This document shows, piece after piece, positions 50,990 to 52,041 of a stretch of DNA of 52,041 nt (position 1 is its first letter; every line of letters begins with the position of its first letter). The stretch is from RHKX01 sp041393495 (lineage in GTDB: Bacteria > Actinomycetota > Thermoleophilia > Solirubrobacterales > 70-9), in the NCBI GenBank assembly GCA_041393495.1, contig JAWKKA010000017.1, positions 1 through 52,041 on the forward strand. Reading direction: 5' to 3'. Below the pieces are notes generated by a model. It was not told the DNA's origin. It saw only the letters and a list, made by a program, of their open reading frames with translations, and searched no databases. Both the position numbers and the translations under genes were made by a program.

Positions 50990-51604
50990 ATGAGCGACAG
51001 AGTCGTCCTCGACCGGGACGATCTACGCCGGACGCTGGTGCGCATCGCGCACGAGATCATCGAGAAGAACGCCGAAGCGGGGGAGCGCGACGGCGATTGG
51101 GGGCATGGCAACGGCATCGCGATCGTCGGCATCCACACCCGCGGAGCGATCCTCGCCCGCCGCCTGCACGCGAAGGTCGAGGAGCTCTCGGGGACCGACG
51201 TGCCGCTCGGCGACATCGACATCTCCTTCTACCGCGACGACGTCGGCGGCCGTGCCCCGGACGCGGCGCCGGTCGTCCACTCCTCGCACCTCGACTTCGA
51301 CCTTGAGGGCCGGACCGTCGTCCTCGTCGACGACGTCCTCTACACGGGCCGCACGGTCCGGGCCGCGATCGGTGCCCTGTTCGACTACGGCCGCCCCGAA
51401 CGCGTCCAGCTCGCGGTTCTCGCCGACCGCGGCCACCGCGAGCTTCCGATCCGGCCCGACTACACCGGCAAGAACCTGCCGACCGCCCCCCGCGAGCGGG
51501 TCTACGTGCGCGTCGAGGAGATCGACGGCGTCGACGAGGTGGCGATCGGCGACGCCGCGGCCCTGAGCGGCGCGGCGCCCAACAACGGGGAGGCATCCCG
51601 ATGA
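50990..51604 (+). CDS. pyrR: Bifunctional pyr operon regulator/uracil phosphoribosyltransferase PyrR
   Basis: A 204-residue type I phosphoribosyltransferase. The PRPP-binding signature is TVVLVDDVLYTGRTVRAA; IAIVGIHTRGAILARRLHAK and DIDISFYRDDVG are typical of PyrR, and RPDYTGKNLPTAPRERVYV closes the domain. It binds the pyr leader RNA when UMP is bound and also can form UMP from uracil. The protein is about 20 residues longer than Bacillus PyrR, mainly at the C-terminus (AAALSGAAPNNGEASR). The start ATG follows AGGAAGGGG. The stop overlaps the next start (ATGA). Confidence 0.95.
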   Translation: MSDRVVLDRDDLRRTLVRIAHEIIEKNAEAGERDGDWGHGNGIAIVGIHTRGAILARRLHAKVEELSGTDVPLGDIDISFYRDDVGGRAPDAAPVVHSSHLDFDLEGRTVVLVDDVLYTGRTVRAAIGALFDYGRPERVQLAVLADRGHRELPIRPDYTGKNLPTAPRERVYVRVEEIDGVDEVAIGDAAALSGAAPNNGEASR

Positions 51605-52041
51605 GGCACCTGCTCTCGATCGACGATCTCGATCGCGCCGATATCGAGCTGATCTGCGACCGCGCCCGGAGCTTCGCCGAGGTCGGGCGTCGCGACATCA
51701 AGAAGGTCCCGACACTGCGCGGCCGGACGATCGTCAGCCTCTTCTACGAGGCGAGCACGCGAACGAGCTCCTCGTTCGAGCTCGCCGCCAAGCGGCTGTC
51801 GGCCGACGTCGTCTCGGTCAAGTCGGTCGGCTCGTCGGTCGACAAGGGCGAGTCGCTGCGCGACACGATCGCGACGCTGTCGGCCTACGAGCCGGAGGCG
51901 ATCGTGATCCGCTCGCCGGAGGCCGGCGCGGCAGCGCTCGTCGCGGCCTGGACCGAGGCGGCGGTGGTCAACGCCGGTGACGGCAAGCACGAGCACCCGA
52001 GCCAGGCGCTGCTCGACGTCTACACGCTGATCGACACCGTC
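51601..52041 (+). CDS. pyrB: Aspartate carbamoyltransferase PyrB, N-terminal part
   Basis: The first 147 codons of pyrB, running off the right edge. The carbamoyl-phosphate loop SLFYEASTRTSSSFELAAKR (STRTS) and the aspartate-side GDGKHEHPSQALLDVYTL (HPSQ) are diagnostic. It forms carbamoyl-aspartate, the first committed step of pyrimidine synthesis. The ATG at 51601 overlaps the pyrR stop, so expression should follow PyrR control. Further pyr genes are expected beyond the window. Confidence 0.96.
   Translation, partial: MRHLLSIDDLDRADIELICDRARSFAEVGRRDIKKVPTLRGRTIVSLFYEASTRTSSSFELAAKRLSADVVSVKSVGSSVDKGESLRDTIATLSAYEPEAIVIRSPEAGAAALVAAWTEAAVVNAGDGKHEHPSQALLDVYTLIDTV

Overview
The window is about 52 kb of very GC-rich DNA. 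Its gene content is actinobacterial: a furA-katG pair, pdxST without other PLP genes, a fused SecDF, a PyrR-controlled pyrimidine operon, many GTG/TTG starts and many start codons placed directly behind a -10 box. The RecJ tail, the DUF4389 protein and the style of the secreted proteins suggest class Thermoleophilia (Solirubrobacterales or a relative). That placement is inference from memory, not a database result. No prophage, integrase, transposase or CRISPR array was seen; this is ordinary chromosome.

Layout. 1-6 kb: small membrane and secreted proteins, a methyltransferase, an alpha/beta hydrolase, a universal stress protein and a flavoprotein. 6-12 kb, mostly reverse strand: a membrane protein, a LuxR/MalT-type regulator coupled to a carboxymuconolactone-decarboxylase-like protein, and an M3 oligopeptidase. 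12-20 kb, forward: an RpiR-type regulator, pdxS-pdxT-aminopeptidase, yebC-ruvC-ruvA-ruvB, and a zinc-ribbon/PAS-like protein. 20-28.5 kb: secDF, recJ and relA. From about 24.99 to 27.11 kb recJ and relA are broken by many small indels. 28.5-33 kb, reverse: two HIT proteins, a lipid kinase, a phosphohexomutase and CorA. 33-36.6 kb: a SAM-I riboswitch and terminator followed by a threonine-synthase-like enzyme, a ThiS/MoaD-like sulfur carrier and two CDP-sugar-type genes. 36.7-41 kb: a glycosyltransferase coupled to a GroES-like protein, then furA-katG. 41-48.3 kb: small exported and membrane proteins and an operon of one secreted hydrolase plus two sulfatases. 48.4-52 kb: tRNA-Arg(CCG), RNase Z, secreted proteins and the start of the pyrR-pyrB operon, cut by the right edge.

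The most interesting system is at 33.1-34.9 kb. A SAM-OFF riboswitch controlling a threonine-synthase fold next to a 90-residue carrier ending in Gly-Gly does not fit threonine synthesis. It does fit homocysteine synthesis from O-phosphohomoserine with sulfur delivered by a protein thiocarboxylate. Other points of interest are a PyrR-binding hairpin over the pyrR ribosome binding site, several apparently leaderless promoters, a GroES domain with a zinc-ribbon tail, a phased repeat array in front of RNase Z, and several families of intergenic palindromes and direct repeats.
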